Shown here: positions 9,904 through 22,570 of the stretch, one piece after another
Layout: each line of letters begins with the position of its first letter
Numbering within the stretch: the stretch's first letter is position 1
NCBI GenBank assembly: GCA_013423325.1
Contig: BLJB01000259.1
Coordinates: forward strand, 1 to 64,000
DNA from: Usnea hakonensis
Taxonomy: Eukaryota > Ascomycota > Lecanoromycetes > Lecanorales > Parmeliaceae
Direction of reading: 5' to 3'
Length of the DNA: 64,000 bases
Made by a program: the position numbers and the translations under genes
Notes under the pieces: model-generated
What the model saw: only the letters and a program-made list of their open reading frames with translations
Told to the model about the DNA's origin: nothing
Database searches by the model: none

Positions 9904-12900
9904 TCATGTCCCAAACATGGCTGCGATTCCTCCCAGATCCGGGCTCACTTCTCTTTTGTCATTTGCTTGGACGTCGACCGTCATGTATCCCTCTTGCAAC
10001 GCCGATCTCAACTTCTTCGCGTCGGGCTTGGGAAGCTTGCCCTGCTCGTGAATGGCAACGCCTCTGAAGCCTTCCAGGAGGTCCAGAACAATGGCCCTCT
10101 GCTGGCGAGCATTCTGCTGTGCCCGGAAGAGATGGCGTATAGCACGATCTACCTTCTCAGCGGCCATCTCCGGCAGTGAGAGAAGGATCTGCTTCGGCCT
10201 TTCGGTCCGTGGACTGTAGGAGATGAGAATGCTTGCAATGAGCTGGGCGAAGTCCCTCTGCAGCTCTGCAAAGTAGGGATCGTGCAACGAGGTAATGCAT
10301 GCTTTGAGGACTTCTGTGGAGATGAATTCTCGTACGTCTGATTCGACGGGGCCGTCGCCGGCGAATTCAGGGACTATCGACCGTAGAACTTTGGCGATCA
10401 AAGAGCACGCTCGGGTGTCACGCATACGCAATGCATGGGTGCAGAATAGTATGACCGGCTTCAGTATTTCCGGGGTCTGGAGTATGAATGGTCTTGTCGT
10501 ATTTGCGCTGTGGCTTGCTGACTCACCGTTGGCCTTATCTGGTACTCTTGGAGCAGCTTGGGGGTCTGTTTATTGTGAATTAGTATTGCGATAATATAAT
10601 AGATACGGCGGCTTACTCGGTCTCGCTGGCTCGAGAAGTCCGACTACCAACATCACCGAAGCCATGGTTAACTGCCGCAATATGCTCTCGTCCTTCATCT
10701 CGCTCGTCAAGTCATCATCTTCTGACGCTGCCCTACTTCTCTCTTCGATTCTTTCCCATTCCGAGCTTGCTTTACGATCGAGCTGCTCAAACATTGCTGA
10801 TAGAACTGGGGGGAGAAAGTGGCTTCGCGACTGTTCAGGACAATTGTCGATGATCGGCCGCATCATGTCTACCAAAATTGCCATTTGGTGAGCGGACAAT
10901 GCGCACGCGTCAGCGAACAAAGCCTGGGCTAGTGCATTCGGCAGCTCTGCGAAGCTGTAAAAGTGCTCTCCAAGGAGGCTCATATAGTATAGCAGCCTGT
11001 ATCCCGTTTCCCGGACTGTCCTGACCGTGGCCCTGATGGAAGAAGCAAATCCCTCCAGAGTTGTCTTGGTGTCTCCAACGCTAGCGTAGAATTCGTCTCG
11101 GCTACCTTGGGAGATGCCAACTTGCCAAAAACGATCTGTGAGGATCCTACGAACAACATCTTGCATCTCAGGGGGAAGAGCAGACCAGTTGGACGGCTCG
11201 TGGAAGGCTTGTGATTGACTGACAGATATCAGTGACCCGTACGTCTCTTTCATAGAATGATGCCTTCCCACCTGATAAATTGGAGTAAATTGGGCAAAAT
11301 TAGCGGAATGTTCTTATGCCACAGCCGGCAGGCCATGCCGTAGGGCTCTGATGCTTTATCCAGTCGTTCGACGCTGACGCTCAATATCGTCTTCGTAGCT
11401 CGTAGTGGAAGAGCCTATAGATAATTAACCACAGGTATCAATATGGGTCAAGTGTGGGATGCAGACTAACATCGAGAGCATTCTTCATGGTTGCTTGGAG
11501 GGCTTTCCCTTGGTCATCAAGTGGATGCGCTGACCAATTTGGTAATTTGTTCACAGCCCGAGAGAACAGATATTGCTGGAGGTTTTCGAGTCCGAGTAAT
11601 GTGCTGAAATTTTCGAAAGACGACAAGGCACTGCTCAGGCCTCCGGCTTGCCACTGGTCGACCATTGGCTGTAGGAATTGGTCCAGTCGTTCTTCGCGCG
11701 GCTTTGGATCCACACTGGTTGCACGATGCCTTGACTACTCAGCTTTCCGACTCCCGCTGTCACTCTAAAAAGGACTTACATGATAATAAATAGTACTGAG
11801 GAGTAGCGGGCGCGTGTCTGCTCATCCGAAGCCACTGTCTGACTGACTGCCATGACCTTTTTTTCCACTGCATCGAATATGGTCTAGCAACATAAGCATA
11901 TTTCAAAGCGCTCTAAATGATCTACTTACGGCAAGATAATCGGGGAACCGCATCGCAAGCTTCTGTAGTTGATGCAGAGAGAAGGCTTGAAGATCACTGA
12001 CGGCATCGGTATACGCCACGCAGGCAGGATGTGGGGGACATCTTGTATCTAGTATGTAGTCGAAGACTTTGAATGCAAACTGTGCATTACGTTTCAAAGG
12101 TCCTATGGCAAATCCAACAGCAAGCTGAATAACTCGCTCTTTGATGATAGGGTCCTTCACATTGTGAGTTTGGACTTTCCAGGGGGACAGGCTTAACATA
12201 CCTCAAAGATTAGACCTAGTAGCCTATCACACCATACTTGGAGGTTCGAAGTCATAACCTCATGCTCATGCTCCTGTCCATACGTCAACTACAGGTAGCT
12301 TATACCAAGGATTGATTTACCGTTTTGGGATTGCCCGAAGCGGTCAACCATTTCAAGCAGCCCTTTAGCGCAGCCTCGATGACCGTAAATTGGGCGTCAA
12401 TTCGTAAGTAAGGAACAGATGTTTTCGTGTAGGTCGCAGCTACATAGTATTAGAATTTCTTTCGTGAGCAGCTCTGAATGCTCCCATACCTTGGAAGGGC
12501 GGCTCTCCATCATATACATGATCCAGGACTTGATCGGCTTGTCCGAGTATATGATACAGTGCGTCTATGGGTTGCTTCTGAGCGACAAATTCAACGATTT
12601 GATTGCAGAACCTAGCATAATTTCCAAGAAAAGCATGTCTTTCGGGCGTGGTGTCAACGTCCTCGTTGAGAAATACTATACTTGGATTGCTCGAGTTCAA
12701 GGGTAAGGACTCGAATCGAACAAGACGCTGGCTGCATGTCTCAAGCAAATCACTGATAAGAGCCATGATGGCAAGAGAATCCCCAATTTGATCGGAACTA
12801 AGCAGCTTCACCCATAGATGCAGGGCAGGAATCGAGACATGGAGACTTTCATTCCTCATGACGTTGAGCAATAGCTCAAAAAACCCTCCCAAGTTGCTCC

Positions 12901-14110
12901 CTTCTGGCACGAATGAAGGCCTTTCTTCCAACAGTCTGCCGATATTGAAAATCATCTCCATCACAATTAGTAAGCGAAAGAGGCTTCGATGGGTGGCGTC
13001 CGTACCTCAGAGAACTTTTTAAGAAGAAGATATTTAGCCTCATCGATGTCAGTAGGATCAATAGCTTTCAACCATTCGTAAAGCTGGTTTAGGAGCCGAA
13101 TGGTCTGCTCTTGGAACATTGGGCCCACTAGGTCTCTGAAATCATCTTCAGAAAATCTAGAACGATTATACAAAGAGTATAAAGAGTCCACAGCGGCCTG
13201 CCCTTCTAAGTCAATGTCATAATCATCTGACTCCCAACTTGGTAGTTTTGCTCACCAATTGGAGAGGGACGTTTGAGGCTGCCAAACAAGAACAGATCCT
13301 GTGCAAGGCTTGGGTTGTAACCAAAGATCGGGGGATGACCCAGCTAATGACAGATTTGAAGGTAGCAAGAGTTTGGACACCGCAAGCGCGTCGGGTATCA
13401 TCGATTTCACGGTCTCTAATGCACCAGTCAAGGAAATCTGCCATACGAGATAGCCATCCATCAACACCATATCTAATATTAGCGACAGTCTCTCGGGCTG
13501 GGAAATTCTCTGCCAGCACGTTTACTGGTGTGAAAATCTCTACACAGGCGCCATTAAGATCACTGCCTCGTAAAGCCGCTGTGGTGTCATCATTGCCAAA
13601 GACTTCCTCCGAAAGAGTCTCGAGAATGACGAGCACTAAAGCCTTCTGTACCACTGAGCCTTCCCATAATTGAACCAGGAGTTCGTCCATGTTCAACCAG
13701 TCCAGACCCCAACTTCGCTTAGCTATCTCTACCCATACCTCGGCGACTTTGTTGGTAATGTACGATGGATCGGACTCAGCAGCGCTTTGTGACAAGGTCA
13801 CCACCCACTCCCGAAGAGCCTTGCTTTGTTCCGACGTATATTCCGACCATCTGTGACGTACACCGTATTCAATCAAAGATAAGCCGTAATGACGGACGAT
13901 GGCTGGCTGGTTCTTTGCTGACGCAAGTCCAAAGCCATGGTAAGGGGCTCGTTCATCGGACCTGATATCTTCCAGGTACCGGGACGCTTCTTGACGGTGG
14001 ACGTTGGACGATCTGGGCTCGTGCACTATCTCCAAAGCTCGTAATATTTGCGCATGTATCTCAGGCTCGCTCTCTCCAGTGTGGCCGTTAACGCTGACGC
14101 CGCTGGCCAT
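9904..14110 (-). CDS. MSN5: Exportin of the Msn5/exportin-5 type (karyopherin beta)
   Basis: Nuclear export receptor that binds cargo with RanGTP and carries it through the pore. In fungi Msn5 (KapL in Aspergillus) exports phosphorylated regulators. The reading frame is spread over many exons totalling about 1,200 residues, normal for the family. The N-terminus (MASGVSVNGHTGESEPEIHA) leads into the exportin start, with LEDIRSDERAPYHGFGLAS, HYGLSLIEYGVRHRW, then an importin-beta/Xpo1-like stretch containing WVEIAKRSWGLDW. Further on are LNEDVDTTPERHAFLGNYAR and RFCNQIVEFVAQKQPIDAL, typical of exportin-5/Msn5. HEAT-like helices continue to the end. Exon borders were checked only in part, so the outer limits are firmer than the internal ones. 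Confidence 0.85.
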
Positions 14111-14972
14111 CTGTGAAGCCTCAAAGCTTATCTTGTTATGGAATGTAGGTATAGGAAAGAGGTCGACGCGGGAAAGGGTCTATGGTTTGTGTACGAGTAG
14201 GAGTCATTGAAAACGTTAAGTTGGGCGACTGGCGGCGATACGGTATAGCTATCTGGGTGAAGAGCGGAGCTGTGCTAGCATCCGCATTTTCATAACACTT
14301 TCTCTATCCGGTGTTGTTCAATATTGGGGTGGAATGGAGTAAGTAGTTGAGCGCTCTATGATAAATTCAAGCAGTCATGAACTCGCATCTTGCGAGAGCG
14401 AAAGGATGAGACGAGGCGTTTACCATTGGTGGGCCTCTATTAGTGTACCGTACGAGTGAAGTAAAGTACGTAAGGTAACGTAAGGTACTCTAGATACTCC
14501 CGAGCTGGAACCAACACCCGAGGGTCGGGTCTCGGCCTCGCACACGACACATCCCACCATATTTAAGCTTATCTTTGGGGGGCCCATGCCCCGAAGCCCC
14601 CTCTCTGAGCCCCACCACGATCTCTTATCCGATTCATTCCATAAACGTTCCCGGTCATCTCGGATCTGTCAACACAATCATGTGCACCAACAATCCGGCT
14701 TCCACACGGATATCAGCTCCCACCAAAATAAGATCTGATCAAGAGACTGCTTTTGATCAGAGTGCACGTTTGCGCAAAGACTAAAGTATCTATTATATAC
14801 TTTGTCCTCCTCCGCCTCACGGATACTCTTATTCTTTCATATACTTACTCCGTACACTAAAGGTCCGTCCCAGCTCATCTAGATGCTCTGAAATATCCCC
14901 GGGTATCAATTCTTGTCTAATGCTGAAACAAAATCGCCTAGTTCCATTCGCTCTAGCCATCAATGCTTTCCG
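14111..14972. other. Exportin promoter side and LRO1 3' region
   Basis: No gene recognised. It contains a run of AAAGTACGTAAGGTAACGTAAGGTACT-type motifs (14460-14490), about 350 bp upstream of the exportin start. This is another occurrence of the recurrent intergenic motif. The right part is the 3' flank of the acyltransferase gene. Confidence 0.5.
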
Positions 14973-17330
14973 CTATTCCTCAAAGATCTTCACTTTCTTC
15001 GAATATTCTCGGATGTTCGAGACGTAGTTCTCCTCAATCTGATCGCCTTTACCGCCTGCAACCCTCAAAATCAGGTCGTTCAGTGAGGCCCGACCCAGAA
15101 TATCGACATGGTCACCTAGGCGTATCAGCAAGCGGAGCAAAGTCCAAAGAACAGGGTCAGATTTACCTGTGTTCGGTCCTCCTCTGGGTGAAAATCGATC
15201 AGGCTCGTGCGGCATCTCATAGACCGTGATCTTCACGCCTGCCGGATTGAATCTCTTGATATGCCATCCTCTGGCACACATGTAGCCGTTACTCAACAGA
15301 GGCACTGTGCCATCACCTTCACCTGGTATAACACCATGATCGACCACTCCCCTCGTCAAAGATGTATCTATCGTAACATTCAAACTACTGTTGGGGTCTT
15401 GGTCTTCTCTGTAGAAGTAGCTGCGCTCTGTCGATTTCCCAACGCCATAGAAGCAGTATATCTTCAATTTTGGTGCGAGGGGCAGACGGGTTTCTAAAGG
15501 GTTCATCCATTTGCGGTGGTCCTTCTCGTTGTCCTCGACCTCGGCGCTAGTGCGTGCGACTCCGTGGGAGTAATTATCGAGAATTTGATCTTTGTACCAA
15601 GTATCACTGTGCTCGCTAGTTTGGTGTCCAGATCAGTATTGCCTTATCGAATCACGAAACTTGTCCATAAAGAGTATGCTCCCAAGACATGTCTCATCAC
15701 CCAGAATCCGTTCGACAAAGGGAATGTAGACTGTGAAAACACTTACAGAAGGTATGAGATGCTTTCCTCCACGGTGAGATTCTTGGGCGACTGCGTTGAG
15801 TTGCTTTCTTTAAAATTAATAAACGTTCCAAAACTGACTGTTTGACCAGGCTGATCGTCGGGCGCCCAAGACTTATTGCCCCAGACGGCGTTACCACCTT
15901 TTGGCAGCATACTTGAAGCGCCCGGCATAGATCTAAAGATCTCACATCTTTCGTCCTTGCCGAGGAACTTCTCGAGACCGTAAACTGCAAAAGCATTGAG
16001 TTGGGCCGTGTCCTTCATCTCACCGGAGAGAACCGCCGGAAGGCCTTTGAGAGCGCCAAGCATGGAACCACTGACATTGATCCAGGAGTCGACGTACTTG
16101 TCGACCCAGCCTGGCCCGCCATTTCCTGAAGCCTCCACCCAATGAAAGAAGTAGAAAAGAACTTGAGAGCCCATGCTGTGGGATACGAGTACCACTTTCT
16201 CGTTTGATGTTAAAACTGCCGTCTCTATGTGGGATCTTAAGCGAGTAAAGTAATGATCACGATTCTCTAAGTTGGCACAAGACAGTCGCCAATCGTATGC
16301 CGCTGTGAATGCATTCGTTCTGGGCCATGTGAGTATTATCTGTGCACGTCATTCAAAGCCTACTTACGGATCATAGCCCAAAGCTGCCAAGTTTTCCAAA
16401 ATCTTGCCCCAGATCCAATACCCAGTAATGAAGCTGCGTGGCTGTCAGTGCTACAGGTCATTGATCCCATTCGAATAGGTCCCTCACAAGTCTGCAGCAT
16501 CTGCGTAGGTTCGGAGTCAGCAGATCTCTTCCCCAACTACTCATTGATCGTGAGACAGATTTGAAAGTATTATAATCCTGACCAAATTCCTGCATTTCAC
16601 AACGTAGTGCATTCCACGAGAAAAGGACTCGGGAACATGCTCACCGAATCCTTGAGCAGCCCTCAGCTTCACCCCGGGAGGATCCAGTCCAGTCAGCTTA
16701 TCTAGCATGATGTGCTTTTTCCAGCTCCCTTTATCCAATACCAGAGCTCTCATCATGCTCCAGCTGCCCCATAACCTTTTACGAAAGTACTGTATCGATT
16801 CTCTTTCTGTGCCCCAGCTTTCTAATCCGGTTGATATGACGCCTGGTATCATGATGACTGGGTGCAAAGCCCTGACGCCTTGCGATTGTAGATGTAATCC
16901 GATGGAGAAGGAATCGTAATTGACGGCCTCGCGCTCATGCCGCTGTGTGCGTGAGCTGTGAATTAGCTTCAGCTTGTGCCTTCCCCTAAATTTACTACAA
17001 AACAGGGCGTAAACATACCGTTATGTCCTTTGCATCATTGACGATGCCCGCCGGGATCACATCAAGCAAGGCTTCCATGTTGAAATCCACCAGACCCTCG
17101 AGGTTGATGACATCGTGCTGATTGGCAAAGAATGCTGCAACAACCAAACCGAAGATGCCTCCCAGACCAAAGATGGAAAGTTGCCATCGCTTGCTCCTCT
17201 TTCCTTTGAGTTTTTGCAGATGTGATTTCGATACCAAGGTTACGGGCTCGCCCTTTGCTGGTGATGGTTCGCGCGAAGGCTCTGTGGAAGAAGCAGAGTC
17301 GGCGAGGAAGCGACGCCGCATGGTTGACAT
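14973..17330 (-). CDS. LRO1: Phospholipid:diacylglycerol acyltransferase (PDAT)
   Basis: Transfers the sn-2 acyl chain of a phospholipid to diacylglycerol, making triacylglycerol at the ER. MRRRFLADSAS and a short basic N-tail precede one transmembrane segment (about residues 50-68, LSIFGLGGIFGLVVAAFFA). The LCAT-like lumenal domain follows: PVIMIPGVISTGLESWGTE, SWSMMRALVLDKGSWKKHIM, LDPPGVKLRAAQGF, AAYDWRLSC, then the serine-hydrolase elbow LVSHSMGSQV. Next are WINVSGSMLGALKGLPAVLS, PGASSMLPKGGNAVWG and the C-terminal GEGDGTVPLLSNGYMC and YEMPHEPDRFSPRGGPNTG with the acid and His positions. Several short introns interrupt the frame. Start and stop are clear. Confidence 0.96.
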
Positions 17331-17644
17331 TATGACTTTAAATAAGCCACATTAAACATCAAGGGAGCTGCATAGCGAAAGACGATAGACAGATAAGTAG
17401 GTAAGATATACTTTAGGTGATCCAGAAGCCGCGGCGGCGGGAAAATCCGGGGATCCCGACGTTGCGGTCTCTAACTCTTGCGGCCTTGCCTCTTGCCTCG
17501 TAAGGCTGATATATTATCAATACCGCTTCCAATTACTCGTACTAAGTAAGTACCTATCTTAGGTACTCCCGACCTACGTTCAACTTTTTTTGGTAGAACT
17601 TAATAATATTATAGCCTTCAGATCCACGCATTGCTTTTAAAAAC
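17331..17644. promoter_or_regulatory. Shared divergent promoter of LRO1 and MAK3
   Basis: 314 bp between two opposed ATGs. It holds ACTAAGTAAGTACCTATCTT followed by AGGTACT (about 17541-17567), again the recurrent AAGTAC/AGGTACT motif. Function is inferred from position. Confidence 0.5.
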
Positions 17645-18313
17645 ATGAGTGAAGCCGCACTGGGCACTCCCGCAGAGCTTCGCTATATTCAGTATCACAG
17701 CAGCAAAGAAAGGACTTATCTCTCCGCAATACGCCAACTAATTTCGGATGATCTCTCCGAGCCTTACAGCATCTACGTTTATCGGTACTTCCTCTACCAA
17801 TGGGGAGATCTGTGTTTTATGGTGAGCGGGATTTTCAAAGGTTGCTTGCACTATTTGATCCAAAGGATAGGCTTTGGATAAGGATGATAATCTGATCGGC
17901 GTTGTCATCTCCAAGCTGGAGCCTCATAGGGGGGGCCCCTTGAGAGGCTATATCGCCATGCTTGCTGTCAGAGACGGCTATCGAGGGAAAGGAATTGCAA
18001 CTGAACTGGTACGGAAAACTCTCGACGTCATGATAGAGAGGGATGCAGATGAGGTATCGCCTTCCCGGACCTTCTGCTAGCCCTCTTGCTAAGGATCACC
18101 ACGCAGATCGCGCTTGAGACTGAGGTCACCAACACTGCGGCTATGAAGCTGTATGAAAGATTGGGCTTTTTGAGGAGCAAACGACTGCATCGTTACTATT
18201 TGAACGGTAATTCTGCTTTCAGATTTATTCTCTTGATCAAGGAAAATCCGGCTTCATATGAAGACGAGGATGAAGTCCAGCCCCAGTTGCCCGTCCGGCC
18301 ACCGTCAGCTTGA
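17645..18313 (+). CDS. MAK3: N-alpha-acetyltransferase, NatC catalytic subunit (Naa30/Mak3)
   Basis: Acetylates N-termini beginning with Met followed by a hydrophobic residue, co-translationally on the ribosome. Exons 17645-17821, 17871-18053 and 18107-18313 join in phase to 188 residues. The GNAT fold is visible: DDLSEPYSIYVYRYFL with the substrate-binding Tyr-rich segment of Naa30, YIAMLAVRDGYRGKGIATEL with the acetyl-CoA loop R-x-x-G-x-G/A, IALETEVTNTAAMKLYERLG and FLRSKRLHRYYLNGNSAFRF. Length and motifs fit fungal Mak3 closely. The acidic tail (YEDEDEVQPQLP) is typical of filamentous fungi. Confidence 0.94.
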
Positions 18314-18407
18314 ACAAGGGTATCTTGAATATACGTTACAAAGTCCTTCAACATGACTCCAGAACTTCCATGCCAATGCGATGTGAAATACGTAAAGCAA
18401 ATCCTTA

Positions 18408-21400
18408 TCAAGCAGCGGCTTGAACGAGTTGAAAGCCACCACTGACCGCCTTTTGAATTTCCTCGTTCTTATGCTGGAGTAGCGACAAGGCATACGCGAC
18501 ATCGTTCCATTGTCGTTCACTCTCGCAGCGGGCCAACCTGGCAGCCAGTTTGTCGGCTAGCTGTTTTGCATGCTTGTCCTATGAATGAATTAACAGGCGA
18601 TAGCGCAAATATGACGTCGATTGGGCTTACCTTCTCGATAAACGAGGACAGGAATTTGATAATCCTTTTCAGGGCATCCTCTTCCAAATCTCTTTCTGCA
18701 CTCAGCAAAGAGAACATGTCTATAAAATGGTTGTATACCGCATTATCTTTTGTCGCGAGCTCGGTAAAGAACATTCTTGAAAGATCCGCAATGCGCTTGT
18801 CAGAGTCCTCTAGGCACTTCGCCATCTCGCCAAGCTGACCCTTAACTTTTACTTGACCTGCTAGGATGAGAAAAGTCAAGGTCATTAGACAAGTTCGCTT
18901 AACCGAAGCATCGTTGTCATTAAGTCGCCTGTAGAGGAAGTCTGTGTTTTCGTCAATGAGATGATTGAAACAGACTGCCATATCTCCCATCGCAATGACA
19001 ACATTACTTCTTGTGACGGCATTTTGCGATTTTTCGAGTATGGTGATGAGTAACGGTAAATTCTTTTCGCAATATTCGGATGAGACGCACATCAGCTTAG
19101 CCATACACAGAGTCGCGGCGGCTTGGAGATCCTCGTCCTGATAGGCTGTGTTATTCGAGCAGATCTCTGTTACCATGTCTCCAAAGTTCGACAAAAGAGA
19201 CTTTTCTCCGTACAAGAGCTCTCGCTCACGGATGTGGGTCATGGCTTCTGTGAAGTCGTCTTCCGTCGTGCCACCAATTAGGTCAAGCTCGTCTTGATCG
19301 ACTCCTACCGACTTGACTGATGAAGCATTGGCCGTCTTTGCCTTTTCTTTCTCCGCCTTTCTCCGTTTGAAGTCCAGCTCGCAGAGCTCTAGATGGACGA
19401 TCTGCTTGATCGCGATATGACCGACGACAAAGAGTAATTGAGACAAAGCTAGAGATGCTTTTTGCTTCCTTTCCGGCTCTTCGGGCGGCGGAGAGGGGAG
19501 CCCGCTTTTACCCTCAACTCCCTCCGTCGGCTCCGAGGCTGGCTCTGCATTTCGAGGCTGAAATACATGCCTTGTCTTTCGACGAAGTATGTCTGAGCAC
19601 AGCGTATCAGGATGCTTTGACAGTGTGTATATAGCGCCAATAGCTTGCTCTGCGACGCCGAACCTAGCCCATTATCAGCGTACAGAAGAATGGCCATGGG
19701 GAACTAGAATCTACATACCATTCTTTGCTGTCAGTGACGATTTCCGTCATGGCGGCTAATTTCACAAGAATAGCATGATCATTGGGAAGCTTTGATGTTG
19801 CGTTTGAATCTTCCTTGCCTTGGCCTTTGGTCGGCTTCATGCGCCGAAGAGCGAGACAGGTATACTTTGCGAGCGCCAGATCAGCTCGTCCCAAAGGTCC
19901 CAGCCCAATGCGAAGCATCGTTCCCATTTCTTTGACGACAATATCGCAGTCTGCAGTGGCTAGCATTCCTAACACTATGATCGCTCCTCTCCTTTGATTT
20001 TTAGATATGTCCTGCTTTTGGACTCCATAGACCTGCCATAATTTAGCCACTACCAAATCCGAGACTTGTCCGGCTTTGACCATAGTGCTTAAAAGCTGTT
20101 CTAGGGATGTTAATTCTGCTGGAGTAGCACCGAACGTTAAGCTGATCATGTTTCGCGCAACATAGTTGGCCGCATCGTTTTCACTGAACGAGTCGGGAGC
20201 GCTGAAGAAGAGACCTCGGTAGCAGTCGATGAGATGTGTTTGGACCCCCTTTCCCTCATCACTGTTGCCTTTGGTCCATATCAAGCGCAGCATCCTACGT
20301 ATGCCTGTCCTCGCCGCTTCGATTTTGTAAGCATCTATTACAACGAAGAAATCCATTGCTTCTATTATTTCACTCTTGTTTTTCGAAGACAGAAGTTGGC
20401 AGACCACGGGAGTACCACCATGCAATACTTCAATGAAGCGGATGGCTTCCGTGTAGTATTTCCGCGTCAACTGGAGCCTTGTCATAAGTTCGGACGTTGC
20501 TGCATCCTCTTGAGCTTTCTTTATGGCTGCCGTCCGCTGCTCTTCGGTCATGGGAGCGGTCTCTTTTTCGGGACTGCCTAATGCAGTGACATCGTCCAAC
20601 AGAGCGCTGTCCACCGTTGCTTCTCCCCGATTAGTTCTCTCACCGAGACCAGGTGAATCGACCGGAGGTTTTAATGCGTCGAGCTGGTGCTCCACAGCTT
20701 GAAGTCGCTCATCCCATTCTTTGTACGATAGCTGGCCACCATGCATCACGCTGAATGGGTGAGTCGAGACAAGCTTGCCAAGCAATTTGATTGCGTTTCT
20801 TCTGACATTGCTACTCTTATCTTCTAGACTTCGGGCGGCAAGCTCTGCCGCTGCTTGACGGCGTTTGGGAAACTTCTGTTCCAAATCACACAGCTTCATG
20901 TAAACTTGAATAGTTCTGCAGCGGCAATAAGGGTTCGTATCTAGGAATCGCTCCTCCAGAATGTCAAAGAAGCCGTTGATCTGGGTTTTAGAATTCTCAT
21001 TTCGCTCTTCTTGCTTGCTAAGATCCGTTATCAAGTTACCGCAGACCTCGATGACAGCACATCGGAGTGTATAAGCCTAGAAGTATCAATATAGTAGATC
21101 CACTTGAGAAATGAGAAATGAGCTCACCTCGCTATCAAGTTGTTTAATGAGCAATGTCATTTGTTTCATGACGAGGCGGGGAGCAAGCTCCGAGAGCTTT
21201 ATGATAAATGTCGAGACAGATTTGGGGCCTCTTGTGTCATTGTTATTGAACTCTTTGTTGCTCAGATCCCTACACTCAGGTGTCAACGTTATAGAAGCAA
21301 TTGATCTGGACTAGAACTACCTTAGAACCTCGTCTGTTAATTGCGGATAATCATATTGCTCGGAGACAATGTGAAGAAACTCTGCCATTGGTTCGGCAAG

Positions 21401-22318
21401 ATGCTCGAAGTAGGAAAGATTTTGGATAATTGAAGTTTGCGCTCCTGCTACTGATCAGTCACAACGGTAATGTTGAGTTCCCATAAGGGAAATACCAAAA
21501 GCATGCCCATGATGTTTGACTGCAATGCAAAGCACTTTGAAGGCATGCATTCGTAAAGCAGTGTTCTTGATCCGCTGTTCGCTCTCTAAGATCAAGTAGA
21601 CGGGTCGCGTGAACAGGCCAACGAAGGTGTCTCGTTCAGAAGTTGTTACAAATACTCTCCCGAGCTTCAGCTTTAATACCTTGCACATCGTTTCCAAGGC
21701 AGTCTGCAATTGTGCTAAGGAATCCCAGGCGCCATCTTTCGCTGTCCCTTTCGACTTTGCACCCTTGCCAGCTCCTCGACCCTTTGTAGGCGCACCACTT
21801 GGCTTCTCGGCAGCCTTGACCTCTACTACAGATATTGACCACTGCAACAAGAACGCATACATTTCTAGCAATCGTTTCTGAAGACGGAAGGCGTCTTGCT
21901 CTTCGGTCTCGAGCTCATTATGTACTGCGTCGGCCTCCGACGAAAGACCCGAGATTATGAGATCAAATATTGTGCTTAGGGAGTGGGTGCGTAATAGAGA
22001 AGCCGATCTGGAAATTTTGAAAAGTTCAGAGTCTGGTTCATGATGAAGATTGCGTTGAGAGGCAAGAAGATTGGGGGCACACTTGAGTAGAAATTGGAGA
22101 GAATCGAATATGGAGCTTTTAGCCAGGGCTTCCGGATTCTCCGCGATTGAATCCACGATTGGATTAAGCACACCATTTACCAAAGAGTTGGTGAGCGACT
22201 CTGGGTCATTCTCGCAGTCGAGTAGCGCTCCGTTGGCCTCGGGGGTTGTCAATGAAGCAGGGTCACTGAGATAGAATTTGAGAGCATCATTGACATCAAA
22301 ATCCACTTGTTCATCCAT
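18408..22318 (-). CDS. YCS4: Condensin complex subunit 1 (Cnd1/Ycs4, NCAPD2)
   Basis: HEAT-repeat regulatory subunit of condensin that loads on mitotic chromosomes and helps compact them. The frame runs over about six exons to roughly 1,200 residues, normal for the family. The N-terminal segment MDEQVDFDVNDALKFYLSDP is characteristic. HEAT repeats follow, including RCRTIQVYMKLCDLEQKFPK, SNVRRNAIKLLGKLVSTHPF and the C-terminal Cnd1 domain with TRSNVVIAMGDMAVCFNHLI, TLTFLILAGQVKVKGQLGEM and IADLSRMFFTELATKDNAVY. A basic low-complexity linker (PTKGRGAGKGAKSKGTAKDG) lies about 220 residues in. An in-frame leader extends upstream of 22318, but the ATG at 22318 gives the family-like start. Confidence 0.94.
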
Positions 22319-22570
22319 GATAAAGCGCAAGGTAAGGCTGTTCTGAAACGTAGGTCTGCAAGGCTTATAGGTGGTTGTTGAATTCTTTCTATGAGGAGTT
22401 GTCGCAATGCACGGACCATGTTTATTTACTTTTAGACGCGTTCCGCGACCGCCCCGCCAAGCAATGACATGGGTAAGTAGTACACCACCATACCACTCGT
22501 ACGGTTCCATTGAAGCTACTGAAGTGAATGAGTCAGTATATTGACTTCCTGGCTACTCGAGCAATTGGCA
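22319..22570. promoter_or_regulatory. Shared divergent promoter of condensin YCS4 and CDC7 with MCB and forkhead-like sites
   Basis: 252 bp between the two opposed starts. ACGCGT at 22436-22441 matches the MluI cell-cycle box bound by MBF. TGTTTATTTAC at 22419-22429 contains two overlapping RTAAAYA forkhead consensus sites on the minus strand. In yeasts such sites drive G1/S and G2/M expression. Use here is inference from sequence and from the nature of the two genes. Confidence 0.55.

Noticed and set aside
22541..22570. Cdc7 N-terminal extension from 22541
   Set aside because: The first codon is TTG. The ATG at 22571 is the natural start.
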